Source of the DNA: Bog-473 sp036268485
GTDB taxonomy: Bacteria; Actinomycetota; Acidimicrobiia; Acidimicrobiales; RAAP-2
Assembly: GCA_036268485.1 (NCBI GenBank)
Contig: DATAUC010000023.1
Coordinates: forward strand, 1-64,000
Reading direction: 5' to 3'
Length of the DNA: 64,000 nt
Shown here: one piece after another, positions 34,766 to 43,245 of the stretch
Layout of the letters: every line of letters starts with the position of its first letter
Numbering within the stretch: the first letter of the stretch is position 1
Notes under the pieces: model-generated
Seen by the model: only the letters and a program-made list of their open reading frames with translations
What the model was told of the DNA's origin: nothing
Database searches by the model: none
Translations under genes and position numbers: made by a program

Positions 34766-35260
34766 TCAACTGCCTTCGAAAAATGACACCATGCCGCCGA
34801 GACCGGCAACCGTTGGACCGAATGGCCCCAAGGTGGGGCCGTAGTTGCTTCCCGATGTCTGGATTGCTGACGCCAGCGCAGCGATCATCGGGTCAAAAAG
34901 CGGGTTGATGGCAGCAAAGGCTGAACTCTTGGCAATCGCAGCTTCAATTTGCGCGCCCCCTTCGCTGGCCAACTTGGCGCACTGCTGGGCGATCACGTTG
35001 AGGACACTCTCCAGCGACGCCGCTGAGCTCCCAGCGGCCCCAAGTCCCGTATTGCAGGCTTCAGGCAAACCGACAGAGTCCCCGAATTCAAGGATGTTCA
35101 GGAGCGGCGTGATCAACGCTGCCGCCTGGTTCGAAGTGCCCGCCGATGGCGCCTGATCGGCGGAGGCAGTATTTGGCATCATGGTGATGGCCGCCACGCA
35201 CGCGATGGCCACCGATACGGCACCAGCTCGGACTTTGCCTTTGCGCAAATTCACACTCAT
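34766..35260 (-). CDS. Secreted protein of unknown function
   Basis: A 164-residue exported protein. Signal peptide: basic VNLRKGKVRAG, hydrophobic AVSVAIACVAAITMM, cleavage after NTASA near residue 34. The mature part is Ala/Ser/Gly-rich and helical with two Cys (in PEACNTG and IAQQCAK) that could form a disulphide. ATG 35260 is chosen because the signal peptide begins right there; the longer frame lacks any export signal. It is located between the binding protein and membrane genes of the transporter operon. Confidence 0.75.
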   Translation of the reverse strand: MSVNLRKGKVRAGAVSVAIACVAAITMMPNTASADQAPSAGTSNQAAALITPLLNILEFGDSVGLPEACNTGLGAAGSSAASLESVLNVIAQQCAKLASEGGAQIEAAIAKSSAFAAINPLFDPMIAALASAIQTSGSNYGPTLGPFGPTVAGLGGMVSFFEGS

Positions 35261-35373
35261 TGCTGCCCCCGTGTCATGAATCCTGCGAGTGCGCCGGTCT
35301 GAGACGTCACACACGCTACGAAGGGACGATCCCCCCAGTGAGAGGAACGGATCAGGAACGGCATCCTCACTCC

Positions 35374-36837
35374 TTAACTTGGGGGACACAGCGTCGTATC
35401 GCCGATGGGCGATGTCCATTGATTGTTGTTGACCTCCACCAGATAGGTGCAGCTCGGCCCTGGATTGGCTCCGGTGCCATAGGTCGTCGGTAGCGCTATC
35501 CCTCCAAAGGTGTCGTTCTTAATGCTGTAGAGCCCTTGGAGAAGCTGAGCGGTGGTTGGATTGGTGGCCGAAAGGAACTGCGACGCCGCAACGACAATTT
35601 CTCCGGCGACCCACTGAGTGGAATTTGCGGCATCAGGTGCGAGTCCTGGCGCATATTGGGACAGGGCCTGGTGGTACGCCGCTTGAGCTGGCGTATTCGA
35701 ATCGACCCACGGAAAGTCTCCAGCCGAGAAGTACGTATTGCCTTGGATAGAGGGTGTCGTCAACATCGACCCGGCGGCAGCCAGAGTGCCGTTGTACATC
35801 ACCGGGTTGTAGCCCTGTTGGTTGCAGTCGGTGCTGCCCCGCTCGATGCTGGCTCCGTCGGCCAGGAAGAGGATGACTTGAGCGCCGTCGCTCTTCGCCT
35901 GCAAGCAGTCAGTGGTGAAGCTCGGCTGCGTCAGAGAGATATCGATATCCTGAACGACCTGGACCCCAGCCTTTTGGAATCCGCCATTGACCGCGGCCGT
36001 GCGGCCGTTGGAACACACGGTGGATTCAACGCACGTCCACACGGCAAACTTGGTCAGTCCCTTGTGGACAAAATAGGTAGCCAACGCGTTGACGCTGTTT
36101 TCGAGCGATGTCCCTTGAGGGAAAATGTAGGGTGAGGTGTACTCAACATCGGCGGACATCTCTGTGCCAATTAGCGGGATGTGGTTCTGCGCCAAGAACG
36201 GAGCAATAGCCGAAGCCTCGAACGGGATCATGTCTCCCACGAAGGCCAGCACGTGATCCTGCTGAATCATCTGCTCGCTCTCGCTCACCGCCAGCGAAGG
36301 ATCGCCCTGGTCATCCTCACTAATGACCTGCACAATATGGCCGTTGAGGCCCCCGTGGGCGTTCGTGTACTTGGCCCACACTTGGAGCGCTTCTTGCGCG
36401 TCTGGCCATAATGCACCAGCGACGCCGCTATAGGCGCCCACATTGCCTAGGACAATTTTTGAGAGGGTCGCCGGCCCGGTTGATGAGGCCTGAGTTTGAG
36501 ACGCCGCCTGGGGTGATCCCCCCGTCGAGGTACCTCCCGAGGTCGGGCTGGTGCTTGATCCCCGGGGGAGTGTCGAGCTCGTCGAACCAAGGGTGGTCGT
36601 CGTCGACGACGAACTTCCGGTGGTTCCCGCCTGTCCCCCCTTGGTGGTACTTCCAGCCGCTTGGGCTTGTCCGGTGGACGAGGCGGTTGTCCTGCCCCCG
36701 TTCGCTGCTTCAACTGCTTGATCCGACTCTCGTGACCCGCAGGCTGAGATCACGATGCTCAGGACAGTGATCGACATGAGAACCGGAATGAGACGGTGTT
36801 TCGTACGCTGACCGTTACGAGGTAGTGGCTTACCCAC
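35374..36837 (-). CDS. ABC transporter substrate-binding lipoprotein, LivK/periplasmic-binding type I
   Basis: A 487-residue binding protein. The N-terminal signal LIPVLMSITVLSIVISACGS has a lipobox Cys. A long Ser/Thr/Gly linker (about 40-115) precedes a type I periplasmic-binding fold (VLGNVGAYSGVAGALWPDAQEALQVWAKYTNAHGG; VISEDDQGDPSLAVSESEQMIQQDHVLAFVG). Family members bind amino acids, amides or aromatic and aliphatic acids. GTG 36837 overlaps the E1 beta stop by 8 bp, so the transporter is translationally linked to the oxidative enzymes, which suggests they handle the same compound or its product. Confidence 0.88.
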   Translation of the reverse strand: MGKPLPRNGQRTKHRLIPVLMSITVLSIVISACGSRESDQAVEAANGGRTTASSTGQAQAAGSTTKGGQAGTTGSSSSTTTTLGSTSSTLPRGSSTSPTSGGTSTGGSPQAASQTQASSTGPATLSKIVLGNVGAYSGVAGALWPDAQEALQVWAKYTNAHGGLNGHIVQVISEDDQGDPSLAVSESEQMIQQDHVLAFVGDMIPFEASAIAPFLAQNHIPLIGTEMSADVEYTSPYIFPQGTSLENSVNALATYFVHKGLTKFAVWTCVESTVCSNGRTAAVNGGFQKAGVQVVQDIDISLTQPSFTTDCLQAKSDGAQVILFLADGASIERGSTDCNQQGYNPVMYNGTLAAAGSMLTTPSIQGNTYFSAGDFPWVDSNTPAQAAYHQALSQYAPGLAPDAANSTQWVAGEIVVAASQFLSATNPTTAQLLQGLYSIKNDTFGGIALPTTYGTGANPGPSCTYLVEVNNNQWTSPIGDTTLCPPS

Positions 36838-37840
36838 GGGATTTCCATTCTCCAGTCGACCGAATCGCCTTGACGAGATCGTTCGTCCCCGGCATGTGGG
36901 CCTGTTCGAGTTCTGTGGCGTAGGGCACCGGAGTGTTGGCGCCAGCAACCCGCAGGACAGGACCCTCAAGCACGGACCACAGGTTCTCACTAATGACGGA
37001 GGAAATCTCTGCCCCGAAGCCACAACATTCGACGGCCTGATGCATCACGACAGCACGCCCTGTCTTCGAGACTGATTCCAACACCGTTTCCTTGTCCCAG
37101 GGCGCCAGCCACCGAAGGTCAACCACTTCAACCGAGATTTCCCCAGCCAGTTCCTCGGCGGCGGCCAGAGCCATTGGTACGCACGGTCCGTAGGTCACCA
37201 CGGTCACATCGGCTCCGACCCTCTTGACGTCCGCCTGCCCCACTGGGACCTCGTGTCGTCCTACCGGAACCGGACCAGTCACGGTGTAGAGAGCCACTGG
37301 CTCAAGGAGGATCACCGGATCAGGATCGTGAATCGCCGTGGTGAGCAGTCCCTTGGCATCGGCCGGTGTGGATGGCATCGCCACCTTCAGACCGGGCGTG
37401 TGGAGGAGCCACGCTTCAACCGACTGCGAGTGTTGAGCCGCGAAATTAAGGCCACCTGAGAGCATGCCCCTGATGGTCAAGGGAACCGTCGTTCGGCCAC
37501 CCGACATATAGCGAAGCTTTGCCGCATGATTGGCCACTTGGTCGAGGCAGACGGCGTAAAAGTCCGCGATCATGATCTCGGCGATCGGCTTGGCGCCAAG
37601 CATGGCCGCACCAATTCCCGCGCCAATGATTGCTTGTTCGGATATGGGCGTCTCCCGCACCCGCTCACGCCCGTACTTGGTCGAAAGGCCACGTGTCAGA
37701 CCGAAGGCACCTCCCGCCGGGTCGATGATGTCTTCACCCAGGAGAAACACGTCGGGATCAGAGGACAATGCGTCATCCAGTGCCTGTCCGAGTGCTTCGA
37801 TCAGTGTGATGGTTTTCGTCTCTTCAGCCTGAATGGTCAC
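36830..37840 (-). CDS. 2-oxoacid/acetoin dehydrogenase E1 component, beta subunit
   Basis: A 336-residue transketolase-like subunit. GEDIIDPAGGAFGLTRGLSTKYGRERVRETPISEQAIIGAGIGAAMLG is the standard E1 beta opening with the ThDP-activating Glu, and VTVVTYGPCVPMAL and VVDLRWLAPWDKE belong to the C-terminal domain. With E1 alpha it decarboxylates a 2-oxoacid or cleaves an acetoin-like ketol using ThDP and passes the acyl group to a lipoyl domain. The start overlaps the E1 alpha stop (ATGA). No E2 or E3 follows in the operon; a lone lipoyl domain and an E2 core lie 13-20 kb away. Confidence 0.92.
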   Translation of the reverse strand: MTIQAEETKTITLIEALGQALDDALSSDPDVFLLGEDIIDPAGGAFGLTRGLSTKYGRERVRETPISEQAIIGAGIGAAMLGAKPIAEIMIADFYAVCLDQVANHAAKLRYMSGGRTTVPLTIRGMLSGGLNFAAQHSQSVEAWLLHTPGLKVAMPSTPADAKGLLTTAIHDPDPVILLEPVALYTVTGPVPVGRHEVPVGQADVKRVGADVTVVTYGPCVPMALAAAEELAGEISVEVVDLRWLAPWDKETVLESVSKTGRAVVMHQAVECCGFGAEISSVISENLWSVLEGPVLRVAGANTPVPYATELEQAHMPGTNDLVKAIRSTGEWKSRG

Positions 37841-38811
37841 GCCACTGCCCCTTTCGCGTACACGTCGGTGAATGCATCGAGCGAGTCTGGAACCGGAGAT
37901 GCCAACGCGAACTCCACCGCATCAGCAACCTCCCGGTCGACCTTGGATTCAATCGAAGCGATCTCGTCTTCTCTGGCCTCGCCGTCTCCAATGAGCCGAC
38001 TCCGATACGCCGGCACCGGATCCGCCGCGATAGCTGCCGCCATCTCCTCCTTCGGCATGTATTCCATCTGGTCGACGCCGAAGACGTGGCCCATGAACCG
38101 ATAGGTCGTAGCCTCAATCAAGGTTGGCCCCTGGCCGGCTCGTGCCCGTTCGATGGCGGCTGCGGCAACTTCGTAGGTGGCATCAGGGTCGTTACCATCC
38201 ACCGTCACACCGGGCATTCCGTACGATGCTGCCCGATCGGCGATGTGCTGCACGTTCATGGAGTCCATGCGCGGCGTGAATTCTCCGTACTGGTTGTTCT
38301 GGCACACGAACACCACGGGAAGGCGCCATACTGCCGCCAAATTGAGTGACTCGTGAAAGGCTCCAATGTTGGTGGCCCCGTCGCCAAAGTACGAGATCGT
38401 GACCGCGTCAGAGTCGGTCATCTGTGAGCGCAACGCCAGGCCATTGGCAATTGGAATGGCTCCGCCCACGATGCCGGATGTCGCCATGACGCCCACTCTC
38501 GGGTCGGACAGATGCATGATCCCGCCCTTCCCCTTGCAGGTGCCGGTCTTCCTTCCCACGATTTCAGCCACGACCTCCTTCAGGTCGGCCCCCTTGGCAA
38601 TGGTGTCGTGAATCCCCCGGTACGTGGTGGTGATGTAGTCGTCTGGCGTGAGGGCCGCCGACACTGCCGCTGGAATGCCTTCCTGACCACGAGGTGAGTA
38701 ATAGATCACCGAGACCTTCCCTGACGTGATCAAGCTCCGCATGGCCACGTCGGTGGCGTAGATCCGGTACATCGTCTCGTAGATACCAAGACGTCGCGCT
38801 TTCGAAGTCAC
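37837..38811 (-). CDS. 2-oxoacid/acetoin dehydrogenase E1 component, alpha subunit
   Basis: A 324-residue ThDP-binding subunit. GKGGIMHLSDPRVGVMATSGIVGGAIPIANGLAL and the ThDP motif GDGATNIGAFHESLNLAAVWRLPVVFVCQNNQY are clear, as is the phosphorylation-loop equivalent YRFMGHVFGVDQ. It is closer to the pyruvate/acetoin type than to branched-chain E1 by length and the GKGG motif, but specificity is unproven. Its start overlaps the ferredoxin stop (ATGA), linking it to the Rieske oxygenase system. Confidence 0.92.
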   Translation of the reverse strand: MTSKARRLGIYETMYRIYATDVAMRSLITSGKVSVIYYSPRGQEGIPAAVSAALTPDDYITTTYRGIHDTIAKGADLKEVVAEIVGRKTGTCKGKGGIMHLSDPRVGVMATSGIVGGAIPIANGLALRSQMTDSDAVTISYFGDGATNIGAFHESLNLAAVWRLPVVFVCQNNQYGEFTPRMDSMNVQHIADRAASYGMPGVTVDGNDPDATYEVAAAAIERARAGQGPTLIEATTYRFMGHVFGVDQMEYMPKEEMAAAIAADPVPAYRSRLIGDGEAREDEIASIESKVDREVADAVEFALASPVPDSLDAFTDVYAKGAVA

Positions 38812-39182
38812 ACTTCCTCCTCTGTTGGAGTTGCTGATACTGATGGTCCTGGGACGGCACCGCGGCGTACCACGGTCATGTCGCCAGAGGGATAGAGGGC
38901 ACAGGCCAAACGAGCGTGACGTCGATGGGCCATCAATCCACGGCCGATGAGTTCGCGCTCTGTCGGGCCCATGTCATTCTCGTTTTCATTTCCTTCTTCA
39001 ACGACGACATAGCACCGGCCACATTCCTGAACCCCACCGCAGACTGTGGGCCATTGCCAGCCCCGACGCCGGGCCGCCCGAAAGAGGGACTCGGTTGCTT
39101 TCACGTCCACGGTGGCGTTGGCGGGTAGGACGAGGACATTGGCGTCACCGATTCGAGCTACCCGGCTGGAATCACTCGTCAT
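38808..39182 (-). CDS. 2Fe-2S ferredoxin
   Basis: A 124-residue ferredoxin of the adrenodoxin/plant type. The cluster ligands are Cys in TVCGGVQECGRCYV (near 48, 54 and 57) and the final Cys in RLACALYP. N- and C-terminal tails are slightly longer than usual. It starts 20 bp after the Rieske oxygenase stop and overlaps E1 alpha. It is the probable electron donor to the Rieske oxygenase and perhaps to the divergent P450. No ferredoxin reductase is present nearby, so a reductase must come from elsewhere. Confidence 0.9.
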   Translation of the reverse strand: MTSDSSRVARIGDANVLVLPANATVDVKATESLFRAARRRGWQWPTVCGGVQECGRCYVVVEEGNENENDMGPTERELIGRGLMAHRRHARLACALYPSGDMTVVRRGAVPGPSVSATPTEEEV

Positions 39183-39202
39183 CTCGCCCCCCGTCGGTTC
39201 CG

Positions 39203-40504
39203 CTAGCTGGTGAGATAGCGCTCGAGCACGTCATGCATGTGCGTGATCCGGGTCTCCATCGAACTCATCCGAAGGCCCTTCAGGCCAGAGGAATGGAGGC
39301 CGCGCTGCTGCACCGTGATATTGCGAAAGTCCTGGTCCATGACGCCTCCGCAGGTGTCGCCTTCAGGCACTTCGACGTTGACATCAGGTGGTGGAAGCTC
39401 CATGCCTTCGGGAACCCGGTGGAGGTACCAAAGGTCAAAAATCATCGATTCCGGATCGACACCATTGGGCCGCATCCGAAAGAACCACGAGCCGAATGAA
39501 AGGACGTGGATCTCGATATTGGGGAAGATGTGATATTCCCAGTCGTCGACGAGTTGGACGTCGGAAAGTTCCGATACGTCAATCCCGGCCTGCGACATAC
39601 CTTCCTTGAGCACGGGAAGCAGTACGTCTTTAAGCTGTTGACCGTCGGGAATGCCCATGGCCCGCAATGCGGCGATAAGCGCGGTGTCCTCTCCGAATGC
39701 CGCGAAGGTCCACTCCATGGAGTCGAGGGTCTCCTGGGTATCGGGATGGCGGGACTCCAGGCCATCGGGGACCCCGAAGAACGCCGACAGGACCGAGTGG
39801 TCTCCGAGCAGCTCAATAGGATTGTCCACATAGTCAGCAAAACCCACCGACTCCGGATGGATGAATCGGGCGTGGTAGTCCTCCTGGAAGGCGTCAAGTG
39901 CAAGCTTCCAGTTCACGGGAACGACCGTCGACCGGGACCACCACTTGTACTGCCTCGACAGCTTGTAGGGCGCCAATCGGGCAGGAATCACGCCGAGGTA
40001 GTCAGCCAGAGATCCGGCATCCGGATCGAGATTGATGAAGATGAACTGCTCCCACTGGTCAACCTTGACCGCCGGGAGACCAGCCTCGGCATCTTCGAAC
40101 GGGCAGAATTCCTGACGCTCCGGCACGTGCCGAAGCGATCCATCGAGAGCGTACGTCCAGCCGTGATACGGGCAACGGAGCTCGGCTACCGTGCCACACC
40201 CTGACTTCAGCGGCCGACCTCGGTGCTGGCACGCATTGTGGAATGCGCTGATCGTGTCTTCGGCGGAACGCACAACCAAAATGGACTCAAGGCCGATCTG
40301 GTATTCGTAGAAGTCGCCGACATTTGGAATGTCAGAGTCGAGACAAGCGACCTGCCACACCTTGGACCACATCTTCTGCAGTTCAAGCTCAAGGTAGGCC
40401 TTGTCTAGGTACCGTTCTTTCGGAATGAGCTGGGTAGGCGCCGGTGGGCGCCGCCCTTGCGACGAAATCTCGACAGCTGAGCGCTGGACTTCGGTTGTTG
40501 TCAT
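39203..40504 (-). CDS. Rieske non-heme iron oxygenase, alpha subunit
   Basis: A 433-residue oxygenase component. The Rieske 2Fe-2S ligands are Cys92-x-His94 (NACQHRG) and Cys111-x2-His114 (CPYHGW). Mononuclear iron ligands are His211 and His216 (DYHARFIHPE) plus an Asp near 397 (DQDFRNITVQQRG). The residue aligned with the bridging Asp of naphthalene dioxygenase (three before the first His) is Glu208, as described for carnitine-oxygenase-type enzymes; Asp209 is adjacent. It hydroxylates or demethylates an unknown substrate. GGGAGG precedes the ATG. First gene of the long minus-strand operon, with a motif B site 57 bp upstream. Confidence 0.92.
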   Translation of the reverse strand: MTTTEVQRSAVEISSQGRRPPAPTQLIPKERYLDKAYLELELQKMWSKVWQVACLDSDIPNVGDFYEYQIGLESILVVRSAEDTISAFHNACQHRGRPLKSGCGTVAELRCPYHGWTYALDGSLRHVPERQEFCPFEDAEAGLPAVKVDQWEQFIFINLDPDAGSLADYLGVIPARLAPYKLSRQYKWWSRSTVVPVNWKLALDAFQEDYHARFIHPESVGFADYVDNPIELLGDHSVLSAFFGVPDGLESRHPDTQETLDSMEWTFAAFGEDTALIAALRAMGIPDGQQLKDVLLPVLKEGMSQAGIDVSELSDVQLVDDWEYHIFPNIEIHVLSFGSWFFRMRPNGVDPESMIFDLWYLHRVPEGMELPPPDVNVEVPEGDTCGGVMDQDFRNITVQQRGLHSSGLKGLRMSSMETRITHMHDVLERYLTS

Positions 40505-40560
40505 ATGTCCCTCCCCAAGCGACGGTGCACGTCTTCCCCGAAACTGCGTGCGCCTGGGCA

Positions 40561-40580
40561 GTGTAGCAACCGTTGGTCAC
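40561..40580 (-). promoter_or_regulatory. Motif B copy 1 (Rieske operon)
   Basis: On the plus strand it reads GTGTAGCAACCGTTGGTCAC, matching the reverse of copy 4 at 16 of 20 positions. GTTGGTCACAAAGT (40572-40585) is an exact 14-base match to the reverse complement of 43897-43910. It lies 57 bp upstream of the Rieske start. Confidence 0.7.
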
Positions 40581-40689
40581 AAAGTAAAGGGTGTAGGGGC
40601 AGATGAAAATCAAAAGAGGGCGGCGACCTGGTCATCATGAAGCACCATAGGCTCCCGAAAGTGAGGCCGACGCTATGTCGCTCTGCTGG

Positions 40690-40738
40690 TAGAAGTGCGA
40701 AGGGGAGCGCCTGTTCCCTATCAAATTCAGCACTTCTA
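40690..40738. repeat. Inverted repeat in the divergent promoter region
   Basis: TAGAAGTGC at 40690-40698 is the exact reverse complement of GCACTTCTA at 40730-40738, with a 31-base loop. It could be an operator pair, a small-RNA hairpin or a divider between the divergent transcripts; sequence does not decide. Confidence 0.5.
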
Positions 40739-40858
40739 GGCACGAGGCGGCGATCATCACTGAGGAAAGATGCGTCCGCAGTCCTTGGGTACGTCTACTG
40801 AGGCCAACGATTACCCGATTCGCCAGCTCGGAGTTGGCGACAATACTTCTCCTCCCTA

Positions 40859-40878
40859 GTGACCACCTGTCGCTTGAC
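40859..40878 (+). promoter_or_regulatory. Motif B copy 2 (P450 operon)
   Basis: GTGACCACCTGTCGCTTGAC differs at one base from copy 4 upstream of the ligase gene at 43902. It lies about 100 bp before the P450 ATG. Confidence 0.75.
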
Positions 40879-40976
40879 TCTGATTCATCTCGATGTTAAC
40901 GTCACTCCTGCTGGGGGGCTCGGAGACTGAACGGCTCGTCAGCTCACTTCGACGATTGAATGGGGGTGATCCGAAC

Positions 40977-42260
40977 ATGACGGTTGTCGATAAGAACGCC
41001 TTCGTATTCGATCCGTGGAATGTCTCTTGGCGCACCAATGACACCGAGGAGACGCTCGGCGAGCTCCTAGAGAATCGGCCTATCTTTCTCACTGACGCCG
41101 GTCAGTATGTGGTCTCCCGGTACGACGATGTCCGCGAGATCATGAGCAATGCGGAGCTCTTCTCGGCCAAGCCCAACCAGTCGGAGGCGATTGGTTTCCC
41201 TCCCAAGATTGACGAAAGTGCCGATCCGGCCATGCTTGAGCGGCTCATGATGGTTGTCGCCTCGCTGCCTTTTGATGTGGGTGAGTTTGCTGCCGCTTCT
41301 GTGATTGTGGGTGTTGATCCCCCAGTCCACACTCGCCTACGACGAATCGTGAATCGGGGGTTTCTCCCGACAAAAATGGCGGCCCTGGCACCAACGGTCG
41401 AAGCGATCGTGGCTGAGTGCCTCAAGGACATCAACTCAACTGATTCCTTTGAGGTCATGAGTGAACTCGCCGTTCCGGTACCAATCCGCGTGATCGCCGA
41501 AATCCTTGGAGTGGAACGCCAGCATTGCGACGACCTCAAGCGGTGGTCCGATGTCTTGTCGACCTGCGTACACGGAGAGTCCCGAGGCACCATTGAGTCG
41601 GGCATCAATCTGGTGGCCATGCTGAGCGAATTCGCTGGCCTGTTCATGCCGATGATTGAGGAGAGGCGAAATGCGCCATCCGATGACGTCATCAGTGAGA
41701 TCATCAAGGCTTCAGAAGCCGACACCCTCACCGTGGCCGAAGCGGTGCTCTTCCTTCTCATCCTCATGGCCGCCGCCAATGAAACGACGACCAGCCTGAT
41801 CGGCAACGCTATCCCCTACCTCTGCGAGAATCCCGAACAACTGAAACTCCTTATCGACCAACCTGACCTGCTGGGCGGCGTCGTTGAAGAGACCCTCAGG
41901 CTGTCATCGCCCGTTCAGTTCGTTTTCCGGGAGGCCACGGCGGATGTGACGCTGCAGGGCGTGACGATCCCGCAAGGATCCCAGCTCGTCTGCTTCATTG
42001 CTGCAGCCAATCGTGATCCGAGGCAATTCCCAGATCCGCATCGATTCGATATCACTCGGAAGGGCCAGCACCTGTCCTTTGGACACGGGGCACACTTCTG
42101 CTTGGGAGCTGCCCTCGGTCGACTGGAAGGTCACGCTGCACTTAAGCAGATCGCCCCGTCACTGAGTCACTTCGATTTTGACAACAGCAATCTGCATCTC
42201 GACCCCAGCGCGTTCACGCGCTCATTTGAAGTCGTACGGCTCACCAAGGTGAACAACTAG
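40977..42260 (+). CDS. Cytochrome P450
   Basis: A 427-residue soluble bacterial P450 monooxygenase. The heme-binding loop FGHGAHFCLGAALGR places the Cys ligand at 375, the I-helix oxygen-activation motif is AANETT (266-271), ExxR is ETLR (305-308), and DPPVHTRLRRIVNRGF is helix C. Length and lack of a membrane anchor are normal. ATG 40977 is selected; the 28 extra upstream codons contain motif B and are not P450-like. It is followed by an SDR with a strong ribosome site, so alcohol produced by hydroxylation could be oxidised next. Electrons may come from the ferredoxin encoded divergently. Confidence 0.94.
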   Translation: MTVVDKNAFVFDPWNVSWRTNDTEETLGELLENRPIFLTDAGQYVVSRYDDVREIMSNAELFSAKPNQSEAIGFPPKIDESADPAMLERLMMVVASLPFDVGEFAAASVIVGVDPPVHTRLRRIVNRGFLPTKMAALAPTVEAIVAECLKDINSTDSFEVMSELAVPVPIRVIAEILGVERQHCDDLKRWSDVLSTCVHGESRGTIESGINLVAMLSEFAGLFMPMIEERRNAPSDDVISEIIKASEADTLTVAEAVLFLLILMAAANETTTSLIGNAIPYLCENPEQLKLLIDQPDLLGGVVEETLRLSSPVQFVFREATADVTLQGVTIPQGSQLVCFIAAANRDPRQFPDPHRFDITRKGQHLSFGHGAHFCLGAALGRLEGHAALKQIAPSLSHFDFDNSNLHLDPSAFTRSFEVVRLTKVNN

Positions 42261-42350
42261 CAAACGCATCACCGGTGGAGAAGTCCCCCACCCGGAGCAA
42301 CGACATGTTTTGGATCAATAAGGCGATTTCACAATAAGGAGGATTTAGTC

Positions 42351-43133
42351 ATGGCTGGACGTCTCGAAGGCAAAGTGGCACTAATTTCTGGAGCGGCGCG
42401 GGGCATCGGCGCCGCCAGCGCTCGTCTGTTTGTAGGCGAGGGCGCAAAGGTTGTTGTGGCGGACGTCATAGATGATGAAGGTGAACTCCTCGCCAAAGAG
42501 CTGGGCGACGCCTGTGCTTTTGTCCACCTCGATGTGACTGATGAATCGCAATGGTTGGCCGCTATCGAGGCGGCAGAGAATCAATTTGGTCCCGTCAGCG
42601 TTCTGGTCAACAACGCCGGCATCCTTCGCGCTATCCCGTTGCCTTTGATGTCGCTCGAGGACTACCAGTCAGTGATCGACGTGAATCAAACTGGCGTGTT
42701 TTTGGGCATGAAGTCCGTTGTGGGTTCAATGATGAAGGCTGGCGGAGGCTCCATCGTCAACATGTCGTCGATTGACGGACTCCAGGGCAGCCCTGCGTTG
42801 GGCGCCTATGTGGCCGCCAAGTTTGCCGTTCGTGGCATGACCAGAGTCGCTGCTCTGGAACTGGCTGCTGCCCACATTCGAGTCAACACCGTGTGTCCCG
42901 GCGCCACCAGGACCACCATGATGGATGCTCCCGACATGGCTGGGATCGACATTGACGCTCTCTCGTGCCGTATGGCTCCCCTGGCTCGCATGGGCGAGGC
43001 GCCTGAAATCGCCGAGGCAGTGCTCTTCCTGGCCTCCGACGCCAGTTCCTATTGCACCGGTTCGGACATTGTGGCCGACGGCGGGGCAACCGCCGGAGTC
43101 GGTGTCGAGATGTTCAGTCTCGTTGAGGCCTAA
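42351..43133 (+). CDS. SDR family oxidoreductase (hydroxysteroid-dehydrogenase-like)
   Basis: A 260-residue classical SDR. SGAARGIG (cofactor), NNAGI, Ser in NMSSIDG, and Tyr/Lys in YVAAKFAV form the catalytic set, and CPGATRT and ADGGATAG follow. The overall pattern resembles 3-alpha/20-beta-hydroxysteroid dehydrogenase and FabG3, so an alicyclic secondary alcohol is a reasonable guess. AAGGAGG lies 8 bases before the ATG. It follows the P450 gene by 90 bp in the same direction and probably oxidises the P450 product. Confidence 0.9.
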   Translation: MAGRLEGKVALISGAARGIGAASARLFVGEGAKVVVADVIDDEGELLAKELGDACAFVHLDVTDESQWLAAIEAAENQFGPVSVLVNNAGILRAIPLPLMSLEDYQSVIDVNQTGVFLGMKSVVGSMMKAGGGSIVNMSSIDGLQGSPALGAYVAAKFAVRGMTRVAALELAAAHIRVNTVCPGATRTTMMDAPDMAGIDIDALSCRMAPLARMGEAPEIAEAVLFLASDASSYCTGSDIVADGGATAGVGVEMFSLVEA

Positions 43134-43194
43134 TACCCGGCGTCTGACGCGACGAACCCTTTCGGCTGGCAAGCCTTTACGGGGATCGGCAAAC

Positions 43195-43214
43195 CACAAG
43201 GAACTATTGGTCAC
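43195..43214 (-). promoter_or_regulatory. Motif B copy 3 (TetR promoter)
   Basis: CACAAGGAACTATTGGTCAC matches the reverse of copy 4 at 14 of 20 positions, including the TTGGTCAC half. It lies 31 bp before the TetR GTG, consistent with autoregulation. Confidence 0.6.
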
Positions 43215-43219
43215 TTATA

Positions 43220-43235
43220 TAGCGCTCGGGCGCTA
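43220..43235. promoter_or_regulatory. Perfect palindrome at the TetR start
   Basis: TAGCGCTCGGGCGCTA has perfect 6-bp arms and a 4-base centre, 10 bp before the TetR start. Position and symmetry suggest an autoregulatory operator or a promoter-proximal second site next to motif B copy 3. Confidence 0.6.
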
Positions 43236-43245
43236 ACCTGCTGCT

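Larger units (their letters stand above)
40505..40976. promoter_or_regulatory. 472-bp divergent intergenic region between Rieske and P450 genes
   Basis: Holds two copies of motif B (40561-40580 for the Rieske side, 40859-40878 for the P450 side), a 9-bp inverted repeat (40690-40738) and a smaller hairpin TCGCCA/TGGCGA (40820-40840). No convincing gene is seen; the one short minus frame through 40743 has no family features. Confidence 0.7.

Noticed and set aside
40501..40743. 80-residue minus-strand frame between Rieske and P450 genes
   Set aside because: No domain, contains the motif B site and overlaps the inverted repeat; treated as regulatory DNA.
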